Below, in pieces: positions 43,271 to 52,699 of a stretch of DNA of 64,000 nt. This DNA is from Hominiventricola aquisgranensis (GTDB lineage Bacteria; Bacillota; Clostridia; Lachnospirales; Lachnospiraceae). The stretch lies in NCBI RefSeq assembly GCF_040096225.1, contig NZ_JBBMFC010000003.1, positions 1-64,000 of the forward strand. Direction: 5' to 3'. The position numbers were made by a program, and so were the translations under genes. The notes beneath the pieces are model-generated. The model was not told the origin of the DNA, searched no databases, and saw nothing but the letters and a program-made list of their open reading frames with translations. How positions within the stretch are numbered: the first letter of the stretch is position 1; each line of letters starts with the position of its first letter.

Positions 43271-44890
43271 GTGACAAAAAAACTGGTACTGTTGTTCAGT
43301 GTAGTATTGTTCATTGGCTCCCTCTTTTTTTTCGCATATCCGGAAAAGAAGGAGGAACAGCCGGCAGAGACATTGACTGCAGGTGCCCTGGCGGGACAGG
43401 TGAAAGAAGCATCCAGACTGTATAAGCGGCTGGCGAAGACACTGGAAGCGGACCAGGTGAAGCTGTGCTTTGAAGGAGAAGAACTGGCCTGCGACCGGGA
43501 ACAGATGATATTTTATCTTCCGGTAGACATGGATCTGGAAGAATGGGAAGCAGGTACATTTTCTAATGTGGATGACGGTATCGAGATCCTTCCTATGAAA
43601 GACTATACACTGCTTGACAAGCAGGAGACTGTAGCACAGGGACTGCAGATTCCATTTCTGGCATGGAACCGGGAGGGTGGAACCTGCAGGAAAGTGTATG
43701 TGGTATTTACAGGCCTTCCTGTAGTGAAGATGGATACGACAGCGGATCTTGATATCGATACAGTATTTGCAGGGGCAGTGTCTTTTTATGAAGCCTGTGG
43801 ACAGGAAGACTGGGTATTGACGTCCGTCTTTGAAGCCCATGAGAGAGGACAGACTACCCGGGCTTATCCGAAGAAAGGATATCGGGTCAATCTGGTGGAT
43901 GTGACTTCCACAGGCATCAGTCGTAAAAACAAGCAGTCAGTGCTTGGCATGCGAAAGTCGGATTCCTGGATCTTTTATGCAATCTACAGTGACGGCACGA
44001 AAGTCCGGGATAAATTTAATACAGAACTCTGGGCCGGGATCGGCGCAGAGGACACACCCTATGATGCTTATTTTGGCACAAAGATGAAATATGTGGAGCT
44101 GGTGGTCAATGGAGAGTACAGGGGGCTCTATGGCATTTTTGAACCGGTGGACAAGACGCAGCTGGCGATCACGGATGAGGAATATCTATATAAGCGAACC
44201 TACGGACGGGCACTTTCCCAGGAGTTGTTTGATTCCGCCGGACTAGATGATTATCTGACAGTTCTCGGTATGGAGATCAAAGGAAAAAAGGGAAATGGAA
44301 CATCGCTGGACTGGAAGCAATTGCGGCAGTTTATAGCCATAACAGAAGAGGAAGATGAAAAGTTTGCACAGGATGCACAGCAGCTGCTGGATCTTGATAA
44401 TGTGGCAGACATCTGGATCTATCTGCAGTTCCTTTATGGAGAGGATAATATTTATAAAAATATGTTCTTTGCTTTTAAAAAGGACACCGATGGGTATCAG
44501 GGATACAAGCTGTATCTGGTGCCGTGGGATACGGATCTGACCTGGGGAAATGTCTACGTGGACAGTAAGGAAGAGCTGTATGTGAAATGGGCGCCGGAAA
44601 ATGCAGATCGATATCTGGAGTGGCCGCTTTTGGATCGTCTGATTGAACTTGATGTGGGTGGAATCCGGGAAAGGATCAAAGATCGTTGGACAGAATTAAG
44701 AAGTGGAATTCTGTCAGAAGAATCCATGAATGACATTTTTATAGAATGTACCCATCAGGTACAGGATTCTGGTGCATTTACGAGGGATGCGGCAAGATGG
44801 CCGGACAGCCGTCACGATGCCGATTATGATGGAATGAAGCAGTTTATGAAGGAAAGAACTGAGTTTCTGGATAAAATGATACAACAATGA
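43271..44890 (+). CDS. CotH-kinase-family protein (second copy)
   Basis: A 539-residue protein with an N-terminal anchor (VLLFSVVLFIGSLFFFAY) and a CotH kinase domain. CotH-typical segments are AYPKKGYRVNLV, SDSWIFYAIYSDGTKVRD and VELVVNGEYRGLYGIFEP. The metal-binding motif VPWDTDLTWGN is a proper DxD type, in contrast to the DxE of the first copy at 23981. The GTG start at 43271 follows AGGAG by seven bases and is preferred over an in-frame GTG at 43247. A VTC-domain gene and a DUF4956 gene follow closely, the frequent CotH-VTC-DUF4956 set of Firmicutes. Confidence 0.87.
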   Translation: MTKKLVLLFSVVLFIGSLFFFAYPEKKEEQPAETLTAGALAGQVKEASRLYKRLAKTLEADQVKLCFEGEELACDREQMIFYLPVDMDLEEWEAGTFSNVDDGIEILPMKDYTLLDKQETVAQGLQIPFLAWNREGGTCRKVYVVFTGLPVVKMDTTADLDIDTVFAGAVSFYEACGQEDWVLTSVFEAHERGQTTRAYPKKGYRVNLVDVTSTGISRKNKQSVLGMRKSDSWIFYAIYSDGTKVRDKFNTELWAGIGAEDTPYDAYFGTKMKYVELVVNGEYRGLYGIFEPVDKTQLAITDEEYLYKRTYGRALSQELFDSAGLDDYLTVLGMEIKGKKGNGTSLDWKQLRQFIAITEEEDEKFAQDAQQLLDLDNVADIWIYLQFLYGEDNIYKNMFFAFKKDTDGYQGYKLYLVPWDTDLTWGNVYVDSKEELYVKWAPENADRYLEWPLLDRLIELDVGGIRERIKDRWTELRSGILSEESMNDIFIECTHQVQDSGAFTRDAARWPDSRHDADYDGMKQFMKERTEFLDKMIQQ

Positions 44891-44922
44891 AACAATAAAA
44901 GAAGAGAATTGGAGTTGACAAG

Positions 44923-45639
44923 ATGGAGTCAAAAGTATTTGATCCCTCCCTTATGGAAAACCGGTTCCGGCATGAATTTAAATATTTAAGTACGCTGGGA
45001 CAACTAAAGACCATACAGGTGCGTCTGACAGGCCTGATCCCTTTGGATCCCCATGTGGGACCGGATGGTATCTACAATATCCGAAGCCTGTATTTTGATG
45101 ACTATGAGGATCGCTATCTGAAGGAAAATGAAGCCGGTGTGGATCCGAGAGAAAAGTTTCGTATCCGGATCTACAATCACAGCGACAGTCGGATCTCGCT
45201 GGAACTGAAGCGAAAGGTTCGGGAGAAGACACAGAAGTTGTCCTGCCCGATCACAAAAGAGCAGTGTGAGATGCTGATGCGCGGGGAGATTCCTGACATT
45301 GGTAAGGATGCGCCGCCGGTACTCCAGAAGCTCTGTCTTCTGATGAGGACAAGACTTCTGCGACCGAAAGTCATCGTTGAATATGACAGAGTGCCTTATA
45401 TTTACCCTCAGGGTAATGTGCGGATCACGCTGGATGAGAATATCCGATCATCGTCAAGGGTCGAGCTGTTTCTGGAAGATCAGATTCCGACCAGACCGAT
45501 CCTGCCGGCGGGACAGCATATTCTGGAAGTAAAGTATGATGAATATCTGCCGGATTTCATCTACAGAGCCGTGCAGCTTCAGGGACTTCACAGAACCGCA
45601 TTCTCAAAATATTATTTATGCAGACGTTATCATTTGTAA
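44923..45639 (+). CDS. VTC-domain (polyphosphate polymerase-like) protein
   Basis: A 238-residue protein with a VTC domain, the catalytic fold of eukaryotic polyphosphate polymerase. The triphosphate-tunnel residues are visible in RHEFKYL, FRIRIYN, SLELKRKVREKT and, near the C-terminus, ILEVKYDEYLPDFI. Basic and acidic residues line up as expected for the eight-stranded tunnel. It may make polyphosphate or bind a phosphorylated substrate. GAATTGGAG precedes the ATG. It lies between CotH and DUF4956. Confidence 0.85.
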   Translation: MESKVFDPSLMENRFRHEFKYLSTLGQLKTIQVRLTGLIPLDPHVGPDGIYNIRSLYFDDYEDRYLKENEAGVDPREKFRIRIYNHSDSRISLELKRKVREKTQKLSCPITKEQCEMLMRGEIPDIGKDAPPVLQKLCLLMRTRLLRPKVIVEYDRVPYIYPQGNVRITLDENIRSSSRVELFLEDQIPTRPILPAGQHILEVKYDEYLPDFIYRAVQLQGLHRTAFSKYYLCRRYHL

Positions 45640-45660
45640 AGAAAAAGGAGATTACATAAG

Positions 45661-46335
45661 ATGGGATTTAAAGACGTATTTAAGAAATCATTTTTAGAAG
45701 GATTTACCAGCATGGACATTACTACTGGTAAGATTGCTGCAACCTTGATCGTAACCGCACTTCTTGCATTATACATTTTTGCAATCTATCGTCTGGTTAC
45801 AAGAAAAGTGTTCTATTCCAAGAATTTTAACATTTCTCTGGCAGTCATGTCGCTGATCACAGCAGCAATCATTCTGGCAATGCAGTCTAATCTGGTGATT
45901 TCCCTTGGTATGGTAGGTGCCCTGTCCATCGTTCGTTTCCGTACAGCAATCAAGGATCCTATGGATCTGGCGTTTCTGTTCTGGTCTATCAGTATTGGAA
46001 TCATCTGTGGTGCAGGTCTGTATGAGATCGCATTGGTTACTTCTGTAGGAGTTACCGTATTCATTCTGGTGCTGGATATGCTTCCGGTAGGAAAAGCACC
46101 GATGATGCTTGTAGTAAACAGCTCTGAGATGAATGGCGAAAAAGCGGTTCTGGATGTGGTAGGAAAATATGCCCGTTATTACAAAGTAAAATCCAGAAAT
46201 CTGTCCAAAGGACGTCTGGATCTGGTGATTGAGCTTAAAGTAAAAGAAGAAAGTGCCCTTGTATCTGAAGTGGCAGCACTGGATGGTATGATCAGTGCAT
46301 CTATGATCTCCCACGATGGGGAAGTGACATTCTGA
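45661..46335 (+). CDS. DUF4956 membrane protein
   Basis: A 224-residue protein with about three to four N-terminal transmembrane helices (IAATLIVTALLALYIFAIY and following) and a soluble C-terminal domain. The family-typical VGALSIVRFRTAIKDPMDLA segment and ISIGIICGAGLYEIA identify DUF4956. DUF4956 genes are usually next to VTC-domain genes, as here. The function is unknown; a membrane platform for the polymerase or a carrier is possible. AAAGGAG precedes the ATG. Confidence 0.9.
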   Translation: MGFKDVFKKSFLEGFTSMDITTGKIAATLIVTALLALYIFAIYRLVTRKVFYSKNFNISLAVMSLITAAIILAMQSNLVISLGMVGALSIVRFRTAIKDPMDLAFLFWSISIGIICGAGLYEIALVTSVGVTVFILVLDMLPVGKAPMMLVVNSSEMNGEKAVLDVVGKYARYYKVKSRNLSKGRLDLVIELKVKEESALVSEVAALDGMISASMISHDGEVTF

Positions 46336-46336
46336 T

Positions 46337-48124
46337 ATGGGAAATGATCGACTGGCAGCACACGCAGGCCTGGCTCAGCGTGGTTATCAATATGTAAAAG
46401 CATATGGAATGGGTAAGCTGTACCGAAAAGCCAGAGAGCATTTTGGAAGAAATGCACTGGAGCGGGGATATCAGGAATGGATGATCCTCAATCGTCCCTC
46501 TGAAAGCGAGAAGGAACTGCAGAGAGAACATCATTTTGTCCAGGAACCACTGATCAGTATTGTAGTGCCAATTTATCGTACACCGGAAGTATTTCTCCGG
46601 GAAATGATCGAATCGGTACTGAACCAGACTTATGGAAAGCTGGAACTTTGTCTGGCAGATGGAAGTGGCGAGGATGATACGGCAGGGACGGTGATCTGCG
46701 AGTATGTGGAGAAGGATCCGAGAGTCCGTTATCAGAAGCTTGGCAGCAATCTTGGGATTGCAGGCAATACCAATGCAGCAGTGAACATGGCAGAAGGGGA
46801 GTATGTGGCACTTCTTGATCATGATGATTTGCTGGAAGAGCACGCATTGTTTGAAATTGTCAAATGGCTTCAGAACCATCCGGAGACTGATATGGTCTAC
46901 ACCGATGAGGATAAGGTAACCTTTGATTCAAAGACATATTTTAAACCTCATTTCAAACCGGATTTCAACAGGGAGCTGTTAAGAAGCAATAATTATATCT
47001 GTCATTTGCTGACAGTGAAGAAAGATCTTCTGATGGAGGCCGGATTATATAAGGAAGAGTTCGATGGTGCACAGGATTATGATCTGATCCTGCGTTGCAG
47101 TGAAAAGGCGAAACAAATCGGACACATTCCGCAGGTACTCTATCACTGGAGAAGTCATACAGCATCGACCGCAGCTAATCCTGGAAGCAAATCATATGCT
47201 TATGAAGCTGGTCGAAAAGCTGTGGAAGCGCATCTGAAACGAATGGGCGAGGATGCAGTTGTAGAACCCATGGACAATCCGGGATTTTACAGGGTGAATT
47301 ATCGGGTACAGGGTAATGCAAAAGTCAGCATTGTGCTGATGAATGTAACATCCTTGAAGGACCTTCGCCGGATCATACGGGCGGTCAGCCGTCATCGCTC
47401 TTATGGAAACTTTGAGATTCTGGTACTCTGGAATGGTCCGGAGAAAAATAAAGGAATTCTGAATTTTATAAAAGAACATAGACAAATACCCATAAAAGTA
47501 GTATATTGTACTAGTGCGCGTAATAATTTTGTAACATTTTCCAGACTGGCTGAGAAGATGGACAGCGATTATCTGTTGTTTCTGGACGGACAGATAGAGA
47601 AGGTTTCCAGAGGCTTTTTGGAAACATTTCTGGGAAATGCACAGCGGCCTTATGTGGGAGCTGTGGGTGGCCGGGTCTATGATAACAGCGGCAGACTGGT
47701 GGCCGGGGCTAAGATCCTGGATCTGAAGGGCCTTGCAGGAGACGCTTTTGAAGGATTAAGGTTCGGATACACAGGATATTTTCATAAAGCGGTTTTGCAG
47801 CAGAATTTCCATGCAGTATCTGGAAAAGCAATGATGGTCAGAAGAACATCCTTTCTTCAGGCTGGAGGATTTTCAGAGGAAGTAGAAGACCGATATAAGG
47901 ATGTGGATCTGTGTCTGAAACTGGAACAGCTTGGATTAAACAATGTCTATGATCCAGGTGTGATTCTGCTCTGCCAGGGCAGAACCCTACAGAAGAAAAA
48001 AGCGCAGAGGACAGCAACGGTTTTCCGTAAAAAGTGGAAAGCGCTGCTGGAACAACCGGATGGATATTATAACACGAATCTGTCGCTTGAAAGCAGCGAT
48101 TATCGAATCCGGGAATATCCTTAG
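46337..48124 (+). CDS. Two-domain GT2 glycosyltransferase with a degenerate second domain
   Basis: A 595-residue paralogue of the GT2 at 34291. The first domain is complete, with SIVVPIYRTPEVFLREM and the DHDD motif in LLDHDDLLEEH. The second domain (about 330-560) keeps the fold (VSIVLMNVTSLKDLRRI, GGRVYDNSGRLVAGA, SGKAMMVRRTSF), but the usual NND-type motif is replaced by LFLDGQIEKV. So only the first domain is likely to be catalytic. The ATG comes two bases after the DUF4956 stop, without a clear separate promoter. Confidence 0.88.
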   Translation: MGNDRLAAHAGLAQRGYQYVKAYGMGKLYRKAREHFGRNALERGYQEWMILNRPSESEKELQREHHFVQEPLISIVVPIYRTPEVFLREMIESVLNQTYGKLELCLADGSGEDDTAGTVICEYVEKDPRVRYQKLGSNLGIAGNTNAAVNMAEGEYVALLDHDDLLEEHALFEIVKWLQNHPETDMVYTDEDKVTFDSKTYFKPHFKPDFNRELLRSNNYICHLLTVKKDLLMEAGLYKEEFDGAQDYDLILRCSEKAKQIGHIPQVLYHWRSHTASTAANPGSKSYAYEAGRKAVEAHLKRMGEDAVVEPMDNPGFYRVNYRVQGNAKVSIVLMNVTSLKDLRRIIRAVSRHRSYGNFEILVLWNGPEKNKGILNFIKEHRQIPIKVVYCTSARNNFVTFSRLAEKMDSDYLLFLDGQIEKVSRGFLETFLGNAQRPYVGAVGGRVYDNSGRLVAGAKILDLKGLAGDAFEGLRFGYTGYFHKAVLQQNFHAVSGKAMMVRRTSFLQAGGFSEEVEDRYKDVDLCLKLEQLGLNNVYDPGVILLCQGRTLQKKKAQRTATVFRKKWKALLEQPDGYYNTNLSLESSDYRIREYP

Positions 48125-48138
48125 GGAGAAGTTTACGC

Positions 48139-49113
48139 ATGTCAGACGTAACGATTGTGATTCCGAATTATAACGGGATCGCATTTCTGAAAAACTGTCT
48201 GGACTCTGTACTTGCACAGACAGGGGTTCAGATGGATGTGATCATTATAGATAATGGTTCCGTGGATGGAAGTCAGGAGTTTATCTCTTCCAACTATCCA
48301 CAATGTGAACTGGTCTGCCTGGATCAGAACTACGGGTTCTGTCGGGCAGTCAACGAAGGTATCAACAGGGCAAAAAGCCCGTATGTCATATTGTTGAACA
48401 ATGATACAGAAGTCCGGCCTTTGTTCGCTGCCAGTCTGGTAGCATCTATGAAGGAGGACAAGAGCCGATTTTCCTGCAGTGCACGCATGTTGATGTACAC
48501 GAAGAGAGATTTTCTGGATGATGCAGGTGATTTTTACTGTGCATTTGGCTGGGGAATTGCCAGAGGAAAAGGGCGTCCCAAACAAGAATATGAGACCGCT
48601 GATCAGATTTTCTCCGCCTGCGGAGGAGCGGCCATCTATCAGACTGAGATGGTACGTTTGATCGGTGGTTTTGATGAAGCCCATTTTGCCTATCTGGAAG
48701 ATATGGATCTGTGCTGGAGAGCAAGGATCCATGGATGGAAGAGCTGGTACGAACCGGATGCAGAGGTGTTTCATGTAGGAAGTGCCACCAGCGGTTCCAG
48801 ATATAATCGGTTTAAGGTGCTTCATTCAGCAGGAAATAACCTGTATATGATCTACAAGAATATGCCGCTGGCACAGATGCTTTTGAATCTGCCGTTTTTG
48901 CTGGTGGGATTTCTGATAAAATATCTGTTTTTTGTGAAAAAGGGACTTGGAAAAGATTACCGGGAGGGGCTTGCAAGAGGTTTTGAGCTGTGCAGGAAGC
49001 ACAAGGACCGGAAAGTTCGTTTTTTATGGAAGAATTTGCCCGCTTATGTGGCAATTCAAGTTGAACTTTGGAAAAATATACTTCTTTTTCTGCCGGGCAG
49101 AAGGGAAAATTGA
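48139..49113 (+). CDS. GT2 rhamnosyltransferase-like glycosyltransferase
   Basis: A 324-residue single-domain GT2 enzyme. The N-terminal VTIVIPNYNGIAFLKNC, the nucleotide-sugar motif LLNNDTEVRP, and the later GGFDEAHFAYLEDMDLCWR (acceptor and catalytic-base region) are all present. The C-terminal part has two hydrophobic helices (LLNLPFLLVGFLIKYLFFV) that attach it to the membrane. This is the WcaA/RfbF-like pattern of rhamnosyltransferases. AGGGAGAA precedes the ATG. Confidence 0.93.
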   Translation: MSDVTIVIPNYNGIAFLKNCLDSVLAQTGVQMDVIIIDNGSVDGSQEFISSNYPQCELVCLDQNYGFCRAVNEGINRAKSPYVILLNNDTEVRPLFAASLVASMKEDKSRFSCSARMLMYTKRDFLDDAGDFYCAFGWGIARGKGRPKQEYETADQIFSACGGAAIYQTEMVRLIGGFDEAHFAYLEDMDLCWRARIHGWKSWYEPDAEVFHVGSATSGSRYNRFKVLHSAGNNLYMIYKNMPLAQMLLNLPFLLVGFLIKYLFFVKKGLGKDYREGLARGFELCRKHKDRKVRFLWKNLPAYVAIQVELWKNILLFLPGRREN

Positions 49114-49133
49114 GGGGAAAAGGATGAGGACTC

Positions 49134-50543
49134 TTGATTAAAGACAATCAACGGTATTTCAACCGTCTTCATGTTGTGATTGATGCAGTGGTGATCTGTA
49201 TCGCATATGTATTGGCCTGGATCTACAAGTTTCTGATCCTGAAGGATCAAAGGGGACTGACACTGGCACAGTATTGTGTGGCACTTATTGGTATTATACC
49301 GCTGTACCTGATGCTGTATCTGGCATGCAATCTCTACACATCCAAAAGAGTGCAGGGAAGAAGGCTGGAAGGCGGCAACATTGTAAAAGCCAATACCATC
49401 GGCATTTTGATCGTCATGGCAGCATTTTTCCCGCTGCGAGATGTAATCGAGCCGATTAAATATTATTCCCGCTGGATGCTGGCATATTTTTATGTGATCA
49501 ACATTGTGCTGGAGATTATTGCGAGAAATCTGATCCGCTGGTGTCTGAGAAAGATCCGGCGCAAAGGATTCAACCTTCGTCATCTGATCTTTGTAGGATA
49601 CAGTGGAGCTGCAGAAGCATTTATTGATCGGATTCTTGCAAATCCTCAATGGGGGTATAAAATCAGTGGAATCCTGGATGATAATAAAGAGCCGGGATAT
49701 ACCTATAAAGGCATTGCAGTGCTTGGATCCACGGATGAGCTGGAAAAAATCCTGGAAAATAATCGTCTGGATGAGATTGCACTGACGCTGGCACTTCGGG
49801 AATATTATAAATTGAAACGGATCGTAGCGATCTGCGAGAAATCCGGTGTGCATACAAAGTTTGTACCGGACTATAATGATATTATACCGACAAGACCTTA
49901 TACAGAAGACCTCTTAGGTCTGCCGGTAGTCAATATTCGTCATGTACCGCTGACCAACAGCTTTAATATGATCTGCAAGCGGGCTATGGATATTGTTGGG
50001 GCAATCGTTGCCATTATTATTTTTTCACCGGTTATGCTGGTTACGGCTGTTTTGGTAAAGACAACATCCAAAGGGCCGTTGATATACAAACAGGAGCGAG
50101 TTGGACTCCATAACCAGACTTTTCAGATGTATAAGTTCCGCTCTATGGAAGTACAGTCTGCAAAGAGCGAAAAGCGTGCATGGACTGTCAGAGATGATCC
50201 CCGCGTGACAAAGGTGGGAAGGGTCATCCGCAAGACAAGCATTGATGAGCTTCCGCAGCTGTTCAATATTCTCAAAGGTGATATGAGCCTTGTGGGACCA
50301 AGACCGGAGCGCCCATTCTTCGTGGAAAAATTCCGGGAAGAGATTCCTCGCTACATGGTAAAACATCAGGTTCGGCCGGGCCTGACTGGATGGGCGCAGG
50401 TAAATGGGTACCGAGGAGATACATCAATTAAAAAACGTATTGAATACGACCTGTATTACATTGAAAACTGGACCATGGGGCTGGATATCAAGATCCTGTT
50501 CCTGACCTTCTTTAAGGGCTTTGTAAATAAGAATGCTTATTAA
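49134..50543 (+). CDS. Polyprenyl glycosylphosphotransferase (initiating sugar transferase)
   Basis: A 469-residue WbaP-like enzyme that transfers a sugar-1-phosphate to undecaprenyl phosphate, the first step of repeat-unit or chain assembly. Four N-terminal transmembrane helices lie in residues 1-115. A nucleotide-binding-like middle follows. The C-terminal bacterial sugar transferase domain (about 280-469) has KRAMDIVGAIVAIIIFSPVM, PLIYKQERVGLH, FKFRSM-like YKFRSMEV, KVGRVIRKTSIDELPQL and GDMSLVGPRPE. The start is a TTG at 49134 after AGGATGAGGA. All catalytic motifs are present. Confidence 0.94.
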   Translation: MIKDNQRYFNRLHVVIDAVVICIAYVLAWIYKFLILKDQRGLTLAQYCVALIGIIPLYLMLYLACNLYTSKRVQGRRLEGGNIVKANTIGILIVMAAFFPLRDVIEPIKYYSRWMLAYFYVINIVLEIIARNLIRWCLRKIRRKGFNLRHLIFVGYSGAAEAFIDRILANPQWGYKISGILDDNKEPGYTYKGIAVLGSTDELEKILENNRLDEIALTLALREYYKLKRIVAICEKSGVHTKFVPDYNDIIPTRPYTEDLLGLPVVNIRHVPLTNSFNMICKRAMDIVGAIVAIIIFSPVMLVTAVLVKTTSKGPLIYKQERVGLHNQTFQMYKFRSMEVQSAKSEKRAWTVRDDPRVTKVGRVIRKTSIDELPQLFNILKGDMSLVGPRPERPFFVEKFREEIPRYMVKHQVRPGLTGWAQVNGYRGDTSIKKRIEYDLYYIENWTMGLDIKILFLTFFKGFVNKNAY

Positions 50544-50564
50544 CAGGCGTAGAAAGGATGACTT

Positions 50565-51698
50565 ATGGCAAAAGAAACGATGAAAAAACCGACCTCCAGA
50601 AAAAGTGCTGCACATTACAGTTCTGCTTCCGGAACACCTTCTACTAGAAGAAAAGGCGGTAAAAAGAGAAGTACAAAGAAGAAAAAGAAAAGAGGAATGA
50701 TTATTGCAGTTGAGGTTCTTCTGATTCTTGTGGTGTTGATTGGATTCTATGTTGTAAGCAAATTGGATCAGCTTCAGCATCCGGATATGGGTGAGGGAGA
50801 TACCTCTGTGAATGAGAGTATTGAAGAAGACACTGTAGCAACCATGTCAGGTTATACGACGGTCGCACTGTTTGGTCTGGATACCCGTGAGTCCGGTCAG
50901 CTTGGTAAAGGAAACCGAAGTGATACGATTATTATTGCCAGTATCAATAATGATACTGGAGAAGTTCGTCTGGCATCTGTATTCCGTGATACTTATCTGG
51001 ATATGACCACTGGAAAGTTCAATAAAGCAAACTCTGCATATTCTACAGGTGGTCCGGAGCAGGCAATCAAGATGCTGAATAAGAATCTGGATCTGACCAT
51101 TGAAAAATACATCAGTGTGGACTTTGCAGCAATGACAGATGCAGTTGACCTGCTGGGTGGCATAGATATTGATGTTGATGAGACAGAGATCGATCATCTG
51201 AATAACTATATGGTAGAGACTTCTAAGGTAACGGGTGTAGCGTCTAAACCGCTGACACATACAGGGCTTCAGACTCTGGACGGTGTACAGGCGACTTCCT
51301 ACTGCCGTATTCGTTACACAGCAGGAGATGATTTCAAGCGTACCGAGCGTCAGAGAGAAGTGATCCAGGAGCTTGTCCGTAAGGCAAAGACCATGGAGAT
51401 CAGTAAGATCAACGATATCATCAATGCTGTGTTCCCGAAGATTGCGACCAACTATTCCAACAAAGAGCTTCTGGAGATGGCTCCGCAGATGATCGGATAT
51501 GATATTGCAGATACAGCTGGATTCCCGTTTGACAGAGAGACAGGTACGATCAGTGGAAGAGGTTCCTGCGTTATTCCTGTGAATCTGGCAGAGAATGTAC
51601 GTCAGCTTCATGAGTTCCTCTATGAGAATTATGATTATACACCTTCCAGCGAGGTGCAGAAGATCTCTGAGCAGATCACTGCAGATACTGGATATTAA
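50565..51698 (+). CDS. LytR-CpsA-Psr (LCP) family glycopolymer ligase
   Basis: A 377-residue LCP protein, the type that attaches wall teichoic acids or capsule to peptidoglycan. The cytoplasmic tail (residues 1-43) is highly basic. A transmembrane helix (45-64, AVEVLLILVVLIGFYVV) precedes the outer LCP domain. LCP motifs are GLDTRESGQLGKGNRSDTI, LASVFRDTYLDM, GGIDIDV and RIRYTAGDDFKRTERQREV. The conserved arginine and aspartate residues for the pyrophosphate are in place. AAAGGATG precedes the ATG. It fits the final step of the pathway in this region. Confidence 0.95.
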   Translation: MAKETMKKPTSRKSAAHYSSASGTPSTRRKGGKKRSTKKKKKRGMIIAVEVLLILVVLIGFYVVSKLDQLQHPDMGEGDTSVNESIEEDTVATMSGYTTVALFGLDTRESGQLGKGNRSDTIIIASINNDTGEVRLASVFRDTYLDMTTGKFNKANSAYSTGGPEQAIKMLNKNLDLTIEKYISVDFAAMTDAVDLLGGIDIDVDETEIDHLNNYMVETSKVTGVASKPLTHTGLQTLDGVQATSYCRIRYTAGDDFKRTERQREVIQELVRKAKTMEISKINDIINAVFPKIATNYSNKELLEMAPQMIGYDIADTAGFPFDRETGTISGRGSCVIPVNLAENVRQLHEFLYENYDYTPSSEVQKISEQITADTGY

Positions 51699-51714
51699 GG
51701 ATTGGACAGAATAC

Positions 51715-51745
51715 AAAGCGAGGGAGTGTTATCTTACCTCGCTTT
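51715..51745 (+). terminator. Hairpin after the LCP gene
   Basis: AAAGCGAGG (51715-51723) pairs with CCTCGCTTT (51737-51745). The T-run that follows is short, so termination may be partial. Confidence 0.65.
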
Positions 51746-51778
51746 CTCTGTATAAAACTATTTTTAAGTGGAGTAAGT

Positions 51779-52699
51779 ATGGAAGTAGATGTACTGATTC
51801 CGGTATATCGACCGGATGGGAAGCTTACAGAGCTCCTGAAACGATTAAAAATGCAGAATTATCCGATCCATCGGGTCATTCTTATGAATACGGAAGAGAA
51901 ACATTTTCCAACAGAACTGACTGGTATCTGGGATCGGGTCGAAGTATATCATCTGGCAAAAGAAGAATTTGATCATGGCGGGACCAGAGACCGGGGAGTC
52001 CGCATGTCGACAGCAGATCTGGTGCTCTGCATGACACAGGATGCCATGCCGGCGGACGAGACATTAATAGAAGAGCTGGTGAAGCCTTTTGATGATTCGG
52101 AAGTCTGGGCAGCCTATGCAAGACAGCTTCCGAACGAGGATTGCAGAGAGGTGGAAAAATACACCAGAAGCTTTAACTATCCGGAGCAGAGCATGGTGAA
52201 GACAAAAGAAGATCTGGACAGACTTGGGATCAAGACATTTTTCTGCTCTAATGTGTGCGCAGCCTGGCGAAGGGAAAAATATCTGGAGCTTGGTGGCTTT
52301 GTGAAACACACGATCTTTAATGAGGATATGATCCTGGCTGGGACAATGATCAAACAAGGTGGAAAGATTGCGTATTGCGCGAAAGCAAAGGTGATTCATT
52401 CCCATAACTACTCTGCATTTCAACAATTTCACCGGAATTTTGATCTGGCAGTGTCTCAGACTATGTATCCGGAGGTGTTTGGAGGCATCCGTTCGGAGTC
52501 CGAAGGAATCAAACTGGTGAAAAAAAGTCTTTCATATTGTATAAAGATAGGGAAACCGTGGCTGATGATCCAGGTGGTGACCCAGAGTGCAGGAAAGCTG
52601 TTGGGATATAAAATGGGACAGCGATACAGAAGTCTGCCTATGTGGCTGATCTTAAGATGCACGATGAGTCCATCATTCTGGCGAGGGGGAAAAGCATGA
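51779..52699 (+). CDS. GT2 glycosyltransferase, rhamnosyltransferase-like
   Basis: A 306-residue GT2 enzyme. The N-terminal VDVLIPVYRPDGKLTEL and the acidic EFDHGGTRDRG and LCMTQDAMP segments match RgpF/RfbF-type rhamnosyltransferases, with TQDA replacing the usual DxD. The conserved later motif is GGFVKHTIFNEDMILAGTM. The product is cytoplasmic or peripheral. The last four bases overlap the TPR lipoprotein start. A weak hairpin separates it from the LCP gene. Confidence 0.85.
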   Translation: MEVDVLIPVYRPDGKLTELLKRLKMQNYPIHRVILMNTEEKHFPTELTGIWDRVEVYHLAKEEFDHGGTRDRGVRMSTADLVLCMTQDAMPADETLIEELVKPFDDSEVWAAYARQLPNEDCREVEKYTRSFNYPEQSMVKTKEDLDRLGIKTFFCSNVCAAWRREKYLELGGFVKHTIFNEDMILAGTMIKQGGKIAYCAKAKVIHSHNYSAFQQFHRNFDLAVSQTMYPEVFGGIRSESEGIKLVKKSLSYCIKIGKPWLMIQVVTQSAGKLLGYKMGQRYRSLPMWLILRCTMSPSFWRGGKA

